In this document: piece by piece, positions 17,945-26,218 of the stretch
How positions within the stretch are numbered: the stretch's first letter is position 1
How the letters are laid out: each line of letters opens with the position of its first letter
DNA from: Candidatus Gastranaerophilales bacterium
Lineage (GTDB): Bacteria > Cyanobacteriota > Vampirovibrionia > Gastranaerophilales > Gastranaerophilaceae
Assembly: GCA_944323155.1 (NCBI GenBank)
Contig: CALURL010000008.1
Span: forward strand, 1 to 64,000
DNA: 64,000 nt
Direction of reading: 5' to 3'
Translations under genes and position numbers: made by a program
The notes under the pieces: generated by a model
The model's input: only the letters and a program-made list of their open reading frames with translations
Told to the model about the DNA's origin: nothing
Database searches by the model: none

Positions 17945-19069
17945 CTATACAGCCGCTGCAGTTTTAGAAAGTTCAATACATTCTTTAACTGTTTTAGCAA
18001 CTGTTCTTTGTTCTTCTTCTGTTAATTCAGGGAACATTGGCAATGAAATAACCAATTCAGTGTTCTTTTCTGAAACAGGCAATGAACCTTTGCCAACTCC
18101 AAGATATTCATGAACTTTTTGCAAGTGCAAAGGAATAGGATAATAAAGCATTGCACCTATACCTCTTTCTTGAAGCATTTTATGAACTGCATCTCTGTTA
18201 GGAATTTTAATAGTATATTGATGATAAACACAATATGTATTATCCAATTCTTTAGGTGTTTGAATGTCTTTACAGTCAGCAAATAATTCATTGTAATAAT
18301 AAGCGTGTTTACGTCTCATTTCATTCCATTGTTTAACGTGAGGTAATTTAACACGCAAAATAGCTGCTTGAATTTCATCAAGACGGCTGTTAACACCAAT
18401 TTCGTCATGATGATAACGAATTGCACCGCCATGGTTACGCAAAGCAACAACTCTATCGCGCAATTTTTCATCATTAGTCATTATAAGACCACCGTCACCC
18501 ATACCGCCTAAGTTTTTAGTAGGATAGAAGCTTAAGCAGCCGAAATCGCCAAATGTTCCGACCATTTTGCCTTTATATAAAGCACCAATTGCCTGACAGC
18601 AGTCTTCTATAACATGTAAGTTATGACGTTTTGCAACATCCATAATAACATCCATATCACAAGGCTGACCGTATAAATGAACAGGTATAATAGCCTTAGT
18701 TCTTGGAGTAATAGCAGCTTCCAATTTAGAAGCATCCATATTGAATGTATCTTCATCAATATCAACAAAAACCGGTTTTGCACCGACAATACCAATAGCT
18801 TCAGTTGTTGCAACGAATGTAAATGCAACAGTTATAACTTCATCGCCAGGGCCGATATCCAAAGCTCTCAATGCTAAATGTAATGCATCAGTTCCGGAAT
18901 TTAAGCCAACTGTATACTTGCATCCGATAAAATCTGCTAATTCTTGTTCCAAAGCCTTAGTATTAGGCCCTAAAATATAAGAACCTGAGCGTAAAACTTC
19001 ACAAACTGCTTTTTCAACTTCCGCACCAATAGTTGCGTACTGACGTTTTGAATCCAAAATAGGTATCAT
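17945..19069 (-). CDS. DegT/DnrJ/EryC1/StrS family sugar aminotransferase
   Basis: The 374-residue PLP enzyme has the family motifs GLNSGTDALHLALRAL (near 56-71), IPVHLYGQP, VIEDCCQAIGA (the Asp of ED contacts PLP) and FYPTKNLGG, where the Lys forms the Schiff base. Such enzymes transaminate nucleotide-linked keto sugars for O-antigen or similar glycans. It has an AGAAGGAGAT ribosome site. It lies beside the O-antigen ligase and the heptose kinase, which fits a role in surface sugar synthesis. The exact sugar is not determined. Confidence 0.93.
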   Translation of the reverse strand: MIPILDSKRQYATIGAEVEKAVCEVLRSGSYILGPNTKALEQELADFIGCKYTVGLNSGTDALHLALRALDIGPGDEVITVAFTFVATTEAIGIVGAKPVFVDIDEDTFNMDASKLEAAITPRTKAIIPVHLYGQPCDMDVIMDVAKRHNLHVIEDCCQAIGALYKGKMVGTFGDFGCLSFYPTKNLGGMGDGGLIMTNDEKLRDRVVALRNHGGAIRYHHDEIGVNSRLDEIQAAILRVKLPHVKQWNEMRRKHAYYYNELFADCKDIQTPKELDNTYCVYHQYTIKIPNRDAVHKMLQERGIGAMLYYPIPLHLQKVHEYLGVGKGSLPVSEKNTELVISLPMFPELTEEEQRTVAKTVKECIELSKTAAAV

Positions 19070-19230
19070 ATTTATCTCCTTCTTACTACCACTTTTGTAG
19101 TTATACCCTTAATTATAGTTTATCACATCTTTTCCATGCCTTTATAAAAGCTTAATAACCTATAAAGACAAAATCAGAATTTGTCACTTGAATAGCCGCC
19201 GTAGAAATATCAATATAGCAAATGAAATTA

Positions 19231-20547
19231 TTAATCATTATTAATAATAAGATAACTTCTCAAAATCGCAACCATTGTCCAGAATACAAATTGAATCTGC
19301 GGTCTGAAAAACACAGTATCAACAAACCCGTGAACACATACTGAACATACGGAAATTATACAAGCAGCAACAAGAATAACCGCTTTTATATCAGCAGATT
19401 TTAATATGAAATCAACAGATTTTTTAATAAGAGTAATCAAAAATCCAACAAATGCTAAAAGAGCGAAAATTCCACTTTCTACAGCTATTTCAAGAAAAAT
19501 ATTGTATGCGCTCAATGCATCAAATCCTGTTTTCATATAAAGCCCGTAGATTTCTCTGAAATTTTGATTACCGACTCCAATTCCCAAAAGCCAATTGTCT
19601 TTAAACATTTGCAAAGAAGAATGATAAACATTAAACCTGAACGAATTGGAAGAATCATGCCTCATTGCAAAAATAGACAATACTCTTGCGCGTAAAGAAG
19701 TTACAAACAACAAAGCCATAGTCATTAATGCAATAACAGCACCTATGATAGATAAATAAATTTGTTTGTAATTATTCCACAAAAATTTTGCAGAAACAGC
19801 GAACATCAAAACCATTGCCGTCATTAGTCCAATATAAGAACCTCTGCAGCCGGTTAAGAATAATGTTATTACGCTCAACAAAGCTATAACCAGCCAAACA
19901 AGTGAAAATTTATACTTTTTATCTGCTAAATAATATGCTGATAAGCCAAATATTGCAGGAATTCCAGCAAGAAGATACCCGCCGAATAAGTTTGGATTAA
20001 AAGGTTTTAATGTTCCATAAACTCTTGTCATAACTTCTTCAGGGTTCAAAGATGAAACATCCTGCCAGGAAGAAATTTCTTCTACATGAGCGAAATTCTG
20101 CAAAAAACCTATAATTGACTCAAATCCGAGACACAAACCTATACAGCCAAGTATAAAAGGAATTTTAGATTTATTATCCTTTAAAAACTGAACCATTGAC
20201 ATATAAAAAGCTAAATAAGTAAAAGTTTTCATAAAGCCCTTAAAACTCAAATGAAACAGAGTTGAGCCAAACAGGCTTATGATAACAATCATAAAATATG
20301 CTAAAAGCCACAGTTCAAAACTTTTACATTCAAGCCTTGCACCACGCACTGTAAAAAGCTTTATTATTGTCAGAAAGACAGTAATCAAAGCAATAAAACC
20401 GATTACGTCAGAAGACATAAAAGTAGACGTTAAATATACTGCAATTATCGATATGAAAATCAGTTTATCAATATTTTGCAAAAATAAACTGTTTTCGTAT
20501 AAATAATTCAATTTGTTTTGAGAAAAATTAATTATATTATTGAACAT
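19231..20547 (-). CDS. O-antigen ligase/polymerase family membrane protein
   Basis: The 438-residue protein has about 10-12 hydrophobic segments. The Wzy_C/WaaL signature appears as LTGCRGSYIGLM (near 230-241), and the large periplasmic loop contains SNSFRFNVYHSSLQMFKD, then NWLLGIGVGNQNF. Arg and His residues in these loops are typical of O-antigen ligases. It would join undecaprenyl-linked glycan to lipid A-core, or polymerise it, at the periplasmic face. It overlaps the DUF4330 gene by 11 nt. Confidence 0.88.
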   Translation of the reverse strand: MFNNIINFSQNKLNYLYENSLFLQNIDKLIFISIIAVYLTSTFMSSDVIGFIALITVFLTIIKLFTVRGARLECKSFELWLLAYFMIVIISLFGSTLFHLSFKGFMKTFTYLAFYMSMVQFLKDNKSKIPFILGCIGLCLGFESIIGFLQNFAHVEEISSWQDVSSLNPEEVMTRVYGTLKPFNPNLFGGYLLAGIPAIFGLSAYYLADKKYKFSLVWLVIALLSVITLFLTGCRGSYIGLMTAMVLMFAVSAKFLWNNYKQIYLSIIGAVIALMTMALLFVTSLRARVLSIFAMRHDSSNSFRFNVYHSSLQMFKDNWLLGIGVGNQNFREIYGLYMKTGFDALSAYNIFLEIAVESGIFALLAFVGFLITLIKKSVDFILKSADIKAVILVAACIISVCSVCVHGFVDTVFFRPQIQFVFWTMVAILRSYLIINND

Positions 20548-21103
20548 TGTCAGCTTCGTTAATAGATTTATCTAACTCTTTATCATCAGTAGACTGCATT
20601 ACGCGCAAATCAGAAACAGTTCCGGTAAATTTATAATCTTTACCTTCCAACGTAATAGGCAATCCCATTTTAACCTTGTTACCGCCAACAACAGCGCCGT
20701 CTTTAGTAATTTTTGCTGTATCAGTCAAAGTAACAAGAACATCATAAACATTTGCCTGTGAAAGGTCATCAACAACCATTACTTTATTTGTTTTCAAAAC
20801 AGGAAGAACAACTTTTCTTCGATCAGCCTTTACATTGACTATATCAAGGTCAGAATATGGAACGTTTCTTATACTGATAAACGTTTTTTCGCCGGCTCTA
20901 ATCGGCAAATCTTTACCTGTAAAAGTTATTCCTCTGATGTAAACCTGAAAAGAAATTTGAGAAGTTGCTTCAATCTGCTTTGCTGCAGTTTGTCTAAAAT
21001 TTTTATAAGTAACAAAACCTACAGCCAGTGCAATAATAACACCTAAAATAATAATTAAATCAACTGGTTTAATTTTTTTTAGTGTTTCTAACAAATTTTG
21101 CAT
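20537..21103 (-). CDS. DUF4330 family membrane-anchored protein
   Basis: The 188-residue protein has one N-terminal membrane span (VDLIIILGVIIALAVGFVTY, near 14-33) and a beta-rich outer domain. The layout matches DUF4330 proteins, which are often encoded beside polysaccharide export and O-antigen genes. Its function is unknown. A TAGGAG site precedes the ATG. It lies between the heptose kinase and the O-antigen ligase, overlapping the latter. Confidence 0.75.
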   Translation of the reverse strand: MQNLLETLKKIKPVDLIIILGVIIALAVGFVTYKNFRQTAAKQIEATSQISFQVYIRGITFTGKDLPIRAGEKTFISIRNVPYSDLDIVNVKADRRKVVLPVLKTNKVMVVDDLSQANVYDVLVTLTDTAKITKDGAVVGGNKVKMGLPITLEGKDYKFTGTVSDLRVMQSTDDKELDKSINEADNVQ

Positions 21104-21130
21104 AAAAATTTCTCCTATTTTAGAATTTGT

Positions 21131-22135
21131 CTACAACTCTTTTACAGCTGCCAAAAGTTCATCTATTGTTGTTGTCGCGCAACCGAATTGACGAACAACG
21201 ATACTTGCTGCGATATTACCGATAATAGCAGCATACGCAGCATCAGCACCAGCTGCAAGAGCCAGCGTGTATACGGCAGTAACCGTATCTCCTGCACCTG
21301 TAACATCAAAAACTTCTGATTTATTGAATACAGGTATTTTTGTATAATTTTTATTCGGCCTTGTAACAAACATACCATCAGCCCCGCAAGTTATCAAAAT
21401 AGATTTTGCACTAGTTTGTTCTAACAGTTTGTCACCGGCTTTTTTTAAATCGTCTTCACTATTAATAAAAAATCCGACAGATTTTTGCGTATCAGGAAGA
21501 TTAGGCGTCATTGACGTAATATTTTTATATGTATCTAAATCTTTTTGAGCATCAACCACAACTATTTTATTGTGTTTATTAGCAAGTTCAATTGTTTTTT
21601 CTATAATTTTCGGGGTCAAAGTTCCTATATGATAATTTGAAAGAATAACTGCATCATGTATCGGGATTGCTTTTTCAATATTTTCAAGCACTTTTGCTTC
21701 AACATCAGGTGCCAAAAAGCCATCTGTTTGACGGTCAATACGAACAATCTGCTGTGTAATAGATGTTGTAATAGAACCTGAAATTCTTGTTTTAGTTGTA
21801 GTTTTTCGAGTTTTGTCAACAACAATGTATTCACAATTAACATTAGCTTTTTCGAAAGTTTCTCTCAATTGTTCTGCCTGAAAATCTTCACCGCAAACTC
21901 CTATAACAGAAACTTTACCGTTATTAAGCGTTGAAACGTTATGAGCCGCGTTAGAGGCAGCACCAAGAATAAGTTTTGTATTGGAATGACGAAGAATTAA
22001 AACAGGAGCTTCACGGGAAATCCGTTCTGCATCACCGTAAACCATCTCATCTATAGCTAAATCGCCAACAACCAACACTTTGGGTTCACACAATTTTTTT
22101 ATATAAGAAATAATTTGTTCTCTATTCACAAACAT
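21131..22135 (-). CDS. D-glycero-beta-D-manno-heptose-7-phosphate kinase (PfkB family)
   Basis: The protein (334 residues from the ATG at 22135) has LVVGDLAIDEMVYGDAERIS, PFKB fold motifs, and the C-terminal catalytic signature FDVTGAGDTVTAVYTLAL with the Asp base in GAGD. It matches the kinase half of HldE (RfaE1). It would phosphorylate heptose-7-phosphate for LPS core heptose. The adenylyltransferase half is absent, so a separate protein must supply it. The start with a GGAAGAAG site is preferred over an in-frame codon at 22183. Confidence 0.87.
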   Translation of the reverse strand: MFVNREQIISYIKKLCEPKVLVVGDLAIDEMVYGDAERISREAPVLILRHSNTKLILGAASNAAHNVSTLNNGKVSVIGVCGEDFQAEQLRETFEKANVNCEYIVVDKTRKTTTKTRISGSITTSITQQIVRIDRQTDGFLAPDVEAKVLENIEKAIPIHDAVILSNYHIGTLTPKIIEKTIELANKHNKIVVVDAQKDLDTYKNITSMTPNLPDTQKSVGFFINSEDDLKKAGDKLLEQTSAKSILITCGADGMFVTRPNKNYTKIPVFNKSEVFDVTGAGDTVTAVYTLALAAGADAAYAAIIGNIAASIVVRQFGCATTTIDELLAAVKEL

Positions 22136-22189
22136 AACTATCTTCTTCCAAGGATATGTTACCACAAACAAAATTTTTAGCAAAATAGA

Positions 22190-22218
22190 GTAAAAACTTC
22201 CATTCTGGAAGTTTTTAA
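22190..22218 (-). terminator. Terminator of the prepilin-like gene
   Basis: A 10-bp hairpin AAAAACTTCC/GGAAGTTTTT with loop ATTCT. The T run on the minus strand lies about 35 nt past the stop at 22254. Confidence 0.75.
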
Positions 22219-22253
22219 CAAGTAGTTTTAATTTTAAAAATTTAATACATACT

Positions 22254-23060
22254 TTACCATGGATAATCGTCTTTTATCTGCCAGCCGTCATACTGGATAA
22301 GACCACCACACCAAGCGCCTGAAAACTTATTATTTGAGTCATATTTACATCCTCTGGCACCATTCAACAAATTCTCTCTTGTTTGGCCTATCCCATACAT
22401 ATTAATTTTCGATGAATTTGGTTCAATTATTAAAGTAAAAACATCTCTTCCATAAATATTAGGACCTTTTTTACCATTTATGTCAACCATAATAAAAATT
22501 ATATAACCATATTTTGTAACACCGCCATGATTGGCGCCACCATCATTATCATAAGCTAATTTAACTACCATACCATCATTCATTATAAAACGATAATCGT
22601 TATAACTTGATTGATTCGCAGACACACGTAGCGAGCCGTCACGATTATATATTTCATAAGAACACTTTGTTCTTCCTGATGTACCAGAGGGGCAATTTTC
22701 TACTTTTTTAATATTTGGGATTAAATATTTATTTGCAAAATTGTTCAAAGCACTATTAGTTTCTGAGGCATCCAGCCCGCTAACATACCCCCAGCCGGAC
22801 ATATCGCCGTAATCCTTCTGTGCCATAACAAGTGCCTGACTTATTGTTGTATAAGCTTTCTTTAATTGAGTTACTGTTACATTTTTTTGATAATTTAAAA
22901 TTACAGAAGGTAAGGTCATTGCAGCAACAACACCTATAATTCCTAAAGTTATCAAAACTTCCGCTAAAGTAAATCCTAGTGACTTCTTAAATTTAATACA
23001 TACAATATCACTACTATAACAAGTATATGTAGGTTGGGCTTTCAGCCCAACAAATTTCAA
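22254..23060 (-). CDS. Type IV pilin/type II secretion pseudopilin-like protein (body of a split frame)
   Basis: The prepilin signature GFTLAEVLITLGIIGVVAAM is clear: Gly at -1, Phe +1, Glu +5, then a hydrophobic helix. A globular domain with Cys pairs and a GWG/WCGG-rich C-terminus follows. This frame opens only at a weak TTG (23060) and its leader runs through a GTTGGGC hairpin repeat. A strong AGGAGG site and ATG lie upstream at 23128, but a ten-G tract puts them one base out of frame. With 8 or 11 G the two frames fuse into one about 54-residue leader plus pilin. As sequenced the gene is probably off or poorly expressed. Confidence 0.85.
   Translation of the reverse strand: MKFVGLKAQPTYTCYSSDIVCIKFKKSLGFTLAEVLITLGIIGVVAAMTLPSVILNYQKNVTVTQLKKAYTTISQALVMAQKDYGDMSGWGYVSGLDASETNSALNNFANKYLIPNIKKVENCPSGTSGRTKCSYEIYNRDGSLRVSANQSSYNDYRFIMNDGMVVKLAYDNDGGANHGGVTKYGYIIFIMVDINGKKGPNIYGRDVFTLIIEPNSSKINMYGIGQTRENLLNGARGCKYDSNNKFSGAWCGGLIQYDGWQIKDDYPW
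23033..23051. repeat. GTTGGGC hairpin repeat
   Basis: Perfect 8-bp arms GTTGGGCT/AGCCCAAC with a 3-nt loop. It lies inside the leader coding region of the prepilin-like gene. A related palindrome with the same GTTGGGC core occurs at 55062-55081, so this may be a dispersed REP-like element. Confidence 0.6.
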
Positions 23061-23074
23061 TATATTACCTGAAA

Positions 23075-23128
23075 CTACCTCTGCGCCTGTGCCCCCCCCC
23101 CGTGAGCACGTCTTATCTCTTTGTACAT
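23075..23128 (-). CDS. Leader frame of the prepilin-like gene, cut off by the G tract
   Basis: An ATG at 23128 lies 3 nt after an AAGGAGGAAT ribosome site. The frame MYKEIRRAHGGGAQAQR stops at TAG after 17 codons because the ten-G tract shifts it. One more G, or two fewer, would join it to the pilin frame without a stop. As a separate 17-residue product it has no expected function. Confidence 0.7.
   Translation of the reverse strand: MYKEIRRAHGGGAQAQR
23092..23101. repeat. C10/G10 homopolymer, candidate phase-variation tract
   Basis: Ten consecutive C on the plus strand (G on the coding strand) start ten codons into the leader frame. Such tracts are highly unlikely by chance in DNA this AT-rich, and are typical sites of slipped-strand mispairing. 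Confidence 0.8.
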
Positions 23129-23170
23129 AAATTCCTCCTTTATTTTATATATTAATATTATAAAATATGA

Positions 23171-23200
23171 TTGAATTTTTTACAAGATATTGTATATAAT
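23171..23200 (+). promoter_or_regulatory. nagA promoter with leaderless spacing
   Basis: TTGAAT (23171-23176), 18 nt, TATAAT (23195-23200), 6 nt, ATG at 23207. No Shine-Dalgarno lies between the -10 box and the ATG. Confidence 0.65.
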
Positions 23201-23206
23201 GAAAAT

Positions 23207-24121
23207 ATGATTTACAAAACAAAACTAATAATAGAACAACATTTTCATGGCTGCTTTGGAATTGATTTCAATACTGCTTCTGTTGATGATATTCTAGATT
23301 TGTCTAAAGAAATTTTGAAATACGGTATTGGCGGAATTTTTCCGACCATAGTAACTGATACAGTTGAAAACACAAAACAAGCTATAACAAATATTAAAAA
23401 GGCCAGCGAAAAACAAACTGCTGATATGGCTAAAATTTTAGGGATTCACCTTGAAGGCATATTCTTAAACCCTGAAAAAAAAGGAATTCATAATTCAGAA
23501 CTTTTTCTAAAACCGACAATTGAGAATTACAAACTTATTGAAGATGATTTTATAAAAATTCAAACCCTTGCTCCGGAATTAGATGAAAATCTTGAGTTAT
23601 GTAAATATTTAACAAACAGAGGCATAAAAGTCCATGCCGGTCACTGTATAGGCGGAGATTTGACGGAATGCACAGGAGTAACGCATCTTTTTAACGCAAT
23701 GTCAGGAGTTGCACACAGGGAGAAATCAACTGCGCTTTCTGCTCTTATAAACGACAATATTTATACTGAAATTATTGCAGACGGCGTACATGTCTGTGAT
23801 GACGCTTTAACTTTAACATTCAAAACAAAACCCGCAGATAAAATTATATTAATTAGCGACTGCCTTCCAATTACAAAAAGCAGCTTAAAAGAAACGGTAT
23901 TTGCAGGAGAAAAAGTATATTATGACGGTATAAAAGCGACTTCAAAAGAAGGGACAATTGCCGGAAGTACAACACTTTTGCCAGACATAATTAAACGCCT
24001 CGCAAAAGTAAAATTGTTTAATCCAGAATATATTAATAATCCATACAGATACCATAATATAGATTTAAACGGACATCTTGAATGGGATGACGATTGGAAT
24101 TTGATTAATGTTTTATGCTAG
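23207..24121 (+). CDS. nagA: N-acetylglucosamine-6-phosphate deacetylase
   Basis: The protein (304 residues from the ATG at 23207) removes acetate from GlcNAc-6-phosphate. It shows EQHFHGCFGIDF near the start (the metal His-x-His position), HLEGIFLNPEKKGIH, VHAGHCIGG, HLFNAMSG, and the catalytic Asp in ISDCLP. It is shorter than the usual roughly 380 residues because the N-terminal beta-sandwich strands are missing and the frame begins at the barrel. A TTG at 23171 would overlap the promoter -35 box and is rejected as a start. deoB follows 33 nt downstream. Confidence 0.88.
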   Translation: MIYKTKLIIEQHFHGCFGIDFNTASVDDILDLSKEILKYGIGGIFPTIVTDTVENTKQAITNIKKASEKQTADMAKILGIHLEGIFLNPEKKGIHNSELFLKPTIENYKLIEDDFIKIQTLAPELDENLELCKYLTNRGIKVHAGHCIGGDLTECTGVTHLFNAMSGVAHREKSTALSALINDNIYTEIIADGVHVCDDALTLTFKTKPADKIILISDCLPITKSSLKETVFAGEKVYYDGIKATSKEGTIAGSTTLLPDIIKRLAKVKLFNPEYINNPYRYHNIDLNGHLEWDDDWNLINVLC

Positions 24122-24154
24122 AATAGTAGACTAATAATAGAAAAGGGGTAAAAC

Positions 24155-25324
24155 GTGAAAAGAGCAATTTGTATGGTTATTGATTCAATGGGTATAGGCG
24201 CAATGCCGGATTGTGAAAAGTTCAATGATATTCCGCAATGCAATACCCTCAAAAATGTATGCGAATTTAATAATGGACTTAATGTTCCTGTTATGCAGAA
24301 AATGGGGCTTGGAAATATTCAAGACTTTATGGGGATTGCAAAAGAAGAAAACCCTATTGCACAATACGGGACAATGGAAGAAAAATCAAACGGGAAAGAT
24401 ACCACAACAGGTCACTGGGAAATGGCAGGGGTAATTTCTGAAAAACCTTTCGCAACATACCCGCAAGGTTTTCCTGACGAGCTTATAGAAAAATTTATCG
24501 AAGAAACAAATTGCGGCGGAGTTCTTGCAAATCGTCCGGCATCTGGAACTGCAATTATTGCAGAACTTAACGATGAACACCATAAAACAAAATTTCCAAT
24601 AGTTTATACAAGTGCAGACAGCGTGTTTCAAATAGCTCTTGATACTGATTTAATTCCGCTTGAAACCCTTTATAAATGGTGCAAAATCGCAAGAAAAATT
24701 CTTGATGAAGGAGATTACAACGTTTCAAGAGTTATAGCAAGACCATACAAAGTAATCGACGGTAAACCTACAAGAATTTCCAAAGACAGACGTGATTACT
24801 CTATGATTCCTCCTCATAATCTTCTAAACGAAATTCAAGAAAAAGGCGGCAAAGTTATTGCAATAGGGAAAATTGAAGACATTTTTTCAAAATCCGGGAT
24901 TACTCATGCAATACATACAGGCTCAAATAAAGAAGGCCTTGAATTAACTTTAAAAGCCGTTAAAAATGAACTTGATTTAGACAAAATTCAGGTTGCAGAT
25001 TGCGGGAATGAAGATTTTGAATTTATCTTCACCAACCTTGTTGATACTGATATGCTTTACGGCCACAGAAACGACGCAAAAGGTTATGGCAAAGCAATTG
25101 AAGAAGTTGACACTTACCTGAAAAGTATTCTTGAAAACCTAAAAGACGATGATATTCTGATAATAACAGCTGATCACGGATGTGATCCTACAGTACCGGG
25201 AACAGACCATACAAGAGAATATGTACCTATTTTAATATACGGAAAAAAACTCGAAAGCAAAAATTTGGGATTAATTAAAGGCTTTGACTTTATTGCGGAA
25301 GTTGTAAAAAAACATTTATTTTAA
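24155..25324 (+). CDS. deoB: Phosphopentomutase
   Basis: The 389-residue alkaline-phosphatase-superfamily enzyme interconverts ribose/deoxyribose 1- and 5-phosphates. The motif DSMGIGAMPD (near 9-18) holds a metal Asp, DTTTGHWEM (near 88-96) holds the phosphorylated Thr, and ADHGCDPTVPGTDHTREY near the C-terminus holds the metal His/Asp residues. The start is GTG with a GGGGTAAAAC ribosome site. It is probably co-transcribed with nagA. Confidence 0.95.
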   Translation: MKRAICMVIDSMGIGAMPDCEKFNDIPQCNTLKNVCEFNNGLNVPVMQKMGLGNIQDFMGIAKEENPIAQYGTMEEKSNGKDTTTGHWEMAGVISEKPFATYPQGFPDELIEKFIEETNCGGVLANRPASGTAIIAELNDEHHKTKFPIVYTSADSVFQIALDTDLIPLETLYKWCKIARKILDEGDYNVSRVIARPYKVIDGKPTRISKDRRDYSMIPPHNLLNEIQEKGGKVIAIGKIEDIFSKSGITHAIHTGSNKEGLELTLKAVKNELDLDKIQVADCGNEDFEFIFTNLVDTDMLYGHRNDAKGYGKAIEEVDTYLKSILENLKDDDILIITADHGCDPTVPGTDHTREYVPILIYGKKLESKNLGLIKGFDFIAEVVKKHLF

Positions 25325-25334
25325 TGATTTACAA

Positions 25335-25362
25335 TTGAAATTTTAAATTTTTAGGTTATAAT
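25335..25362 (+). promoter_or_regulatory. Ferredoxin promoter
   Basis: TTGAAA (25335-25340), 16 nt, TATAAT (25357-25362). The expected start is near 25369, giving a leader of about 45 nt that ends in an AAGGAG ribosome site. Confidence 0.65.
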
Positions 25363-25368
25363 AGCTTT

Positions 25369-25383
25369 GTGAAAAATTTTCAC
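25369..25383. promoter_or_regulatory. 15-bp palindrome at the ferredoxin transcription start
   Basis: GTGAAAA-A-TTTTCAC is a perfect inverted repeat placed at the predicted start of transcription. It could be an operator or a 5' stabilising hairpin. No regulator is assigned. Confidence 0.45.
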
Positions 25384-25414
25384 ACACTAATAAATAATAT
25401 AAGGAGAAAAGAAA

Positions 25415-25591
25415 ATGACAGTAAAAATTAACGACGGATGCATCGGATGCGGCGCTTGCGCATCAATTTGTGAAGAAGTATTTACAGTAGATGATGTTGC
25501 TACAGTTAACGAAGCTGCAGTTGAAGCAAACATGGATTGTGTTAAAGAAGCTGCAGAATCTTGCCCTGTTGGCGTTATCGAAATTGAATAG
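25415..25591 (+). CDS. Small 4Fe-4S ferredoxin
   Basis: The 58-residue protein begins MTVKINDGCIGCGAC. It has a C-x2-C-x2-C run plus a further Cys (DGCIGCGACASICEE) near residues 9-19 and a distant ESCPVG near 49-53, so it binds one [4Fe-4S] cluster in a single-cluster ferredoxin fold. It carries electrons in the cytoplasm of an anaerobic-type metabolism. AAGGAGAAAAG is a strong ribosome site, and its own promoter and terminator make it a single-gene unit. Confidence 0.93.
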   Translation: MTVKINDGCIGCGACASICEEVFTVDDVATVNEAAVEANMDCVKEAAESCPVGVIEIE

Positions 25592-25611
25592 TTATAAAAA
25601 AAATATTTTTT

Positions 25612-25648
25612 AAATAACCGTAAGATTTTATCTTACGGTTATTTTTTT
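25612..25648. terminator. Ferredoxin terminator
   Basis: A 15-bp hairpin AAATAACCGTAAGAT/ATCTTACGGTTATTT with a 3-nt loop is followed by T on the plus strand. The minus-strand gene that ends at 25647 may also use it. Confidence 0.85.
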
Positions 25649-26132
25649 ATTGAGGAAGTTCACATTCAAAATTAATTTTTACAATCTTTGAATTATGTCC
25701 GGCAGAAGAATAAACAGTATTTCCCTGTTCATCAATAAATGATATTGGAGTACATATATATTTGTTTGTCACTGCAGGCTGGTTTGAAGGTCTTTCAGTT
25801 TGTTTTCTTCGTTCAAAATCATTCAGAATATCTCTAACTCTGCTTTCTATTCTAGAATCAATATTTGATTCCAGACGGGATATCTCCATTCTTGTATCAT
25901 TTCTCAGCCTATCGAATTCTGAACGATCAAACTCGCCTGATGAATGAGAATTATCATCATAGTTTCTATCATAATGGTCAGGGACAACTCTATCCTGTTC
26001 AGACTGATGAGAATTTTCTGTATTTTTAGCTTTATCAGCCATCATTGGAGCACTTATAATCATTACAATTCCAAGCACAATCACAAATATTATACCGACA
26101 CCCATAGCGGATATTGCTTTTCGTTTTGCCAT
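25647..26132 (-). CDS. Unknown membrane-anchored protein, 161 residues
   Basis: The start at 26132 (MAKRKAISAMGVGII) follows a GGAGGG ribosome site; the in-frame codon six residues upstream does not. One hydrophobic span (residues 9-30) follows a basic N-terminus. A His/Ser/Asp/Arg-rich segment and a charged helix (about 70-115) come next, then a small C-terminal domain with CTPISFIDEQGNTVYSS. No family is recognised. The outer part probably faces the periplasm. Confidence 0.65.
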   Translation of the reverse strand: MAKRKAISAMGVGIIFVIVLGIVMIISAPMMADKAKNTENSHQSEQDRVVPDHYDRNYDDNSHSSGEFDRSEFDRLRNDTRMEISRLESNIDSRIESRVRDILNDFERRKQTERPSNQPAVTNKYICTPISFIDEQGNTVYSSAGHNSKIVKINFECELPQ

Positions 26133-26176
26133 AAACCCTCCGTTTATCATTATTATTGAAAATTATAACACAGCCA

Positions 26177-26214
26177 CTAAAAAATAAGCTCATATAGAAT
26201 AATGAGCTTATTTA
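26177..26214 (-). terminator. PEP carboxykinase terminator
   Basis: A hairpin AATAAGCTCAT/ATGAGCTTATT with a run of T on the minus strand, just past the pckA stop. Confidence 0.75.
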
Positions 26215-26218
26215 GAAA

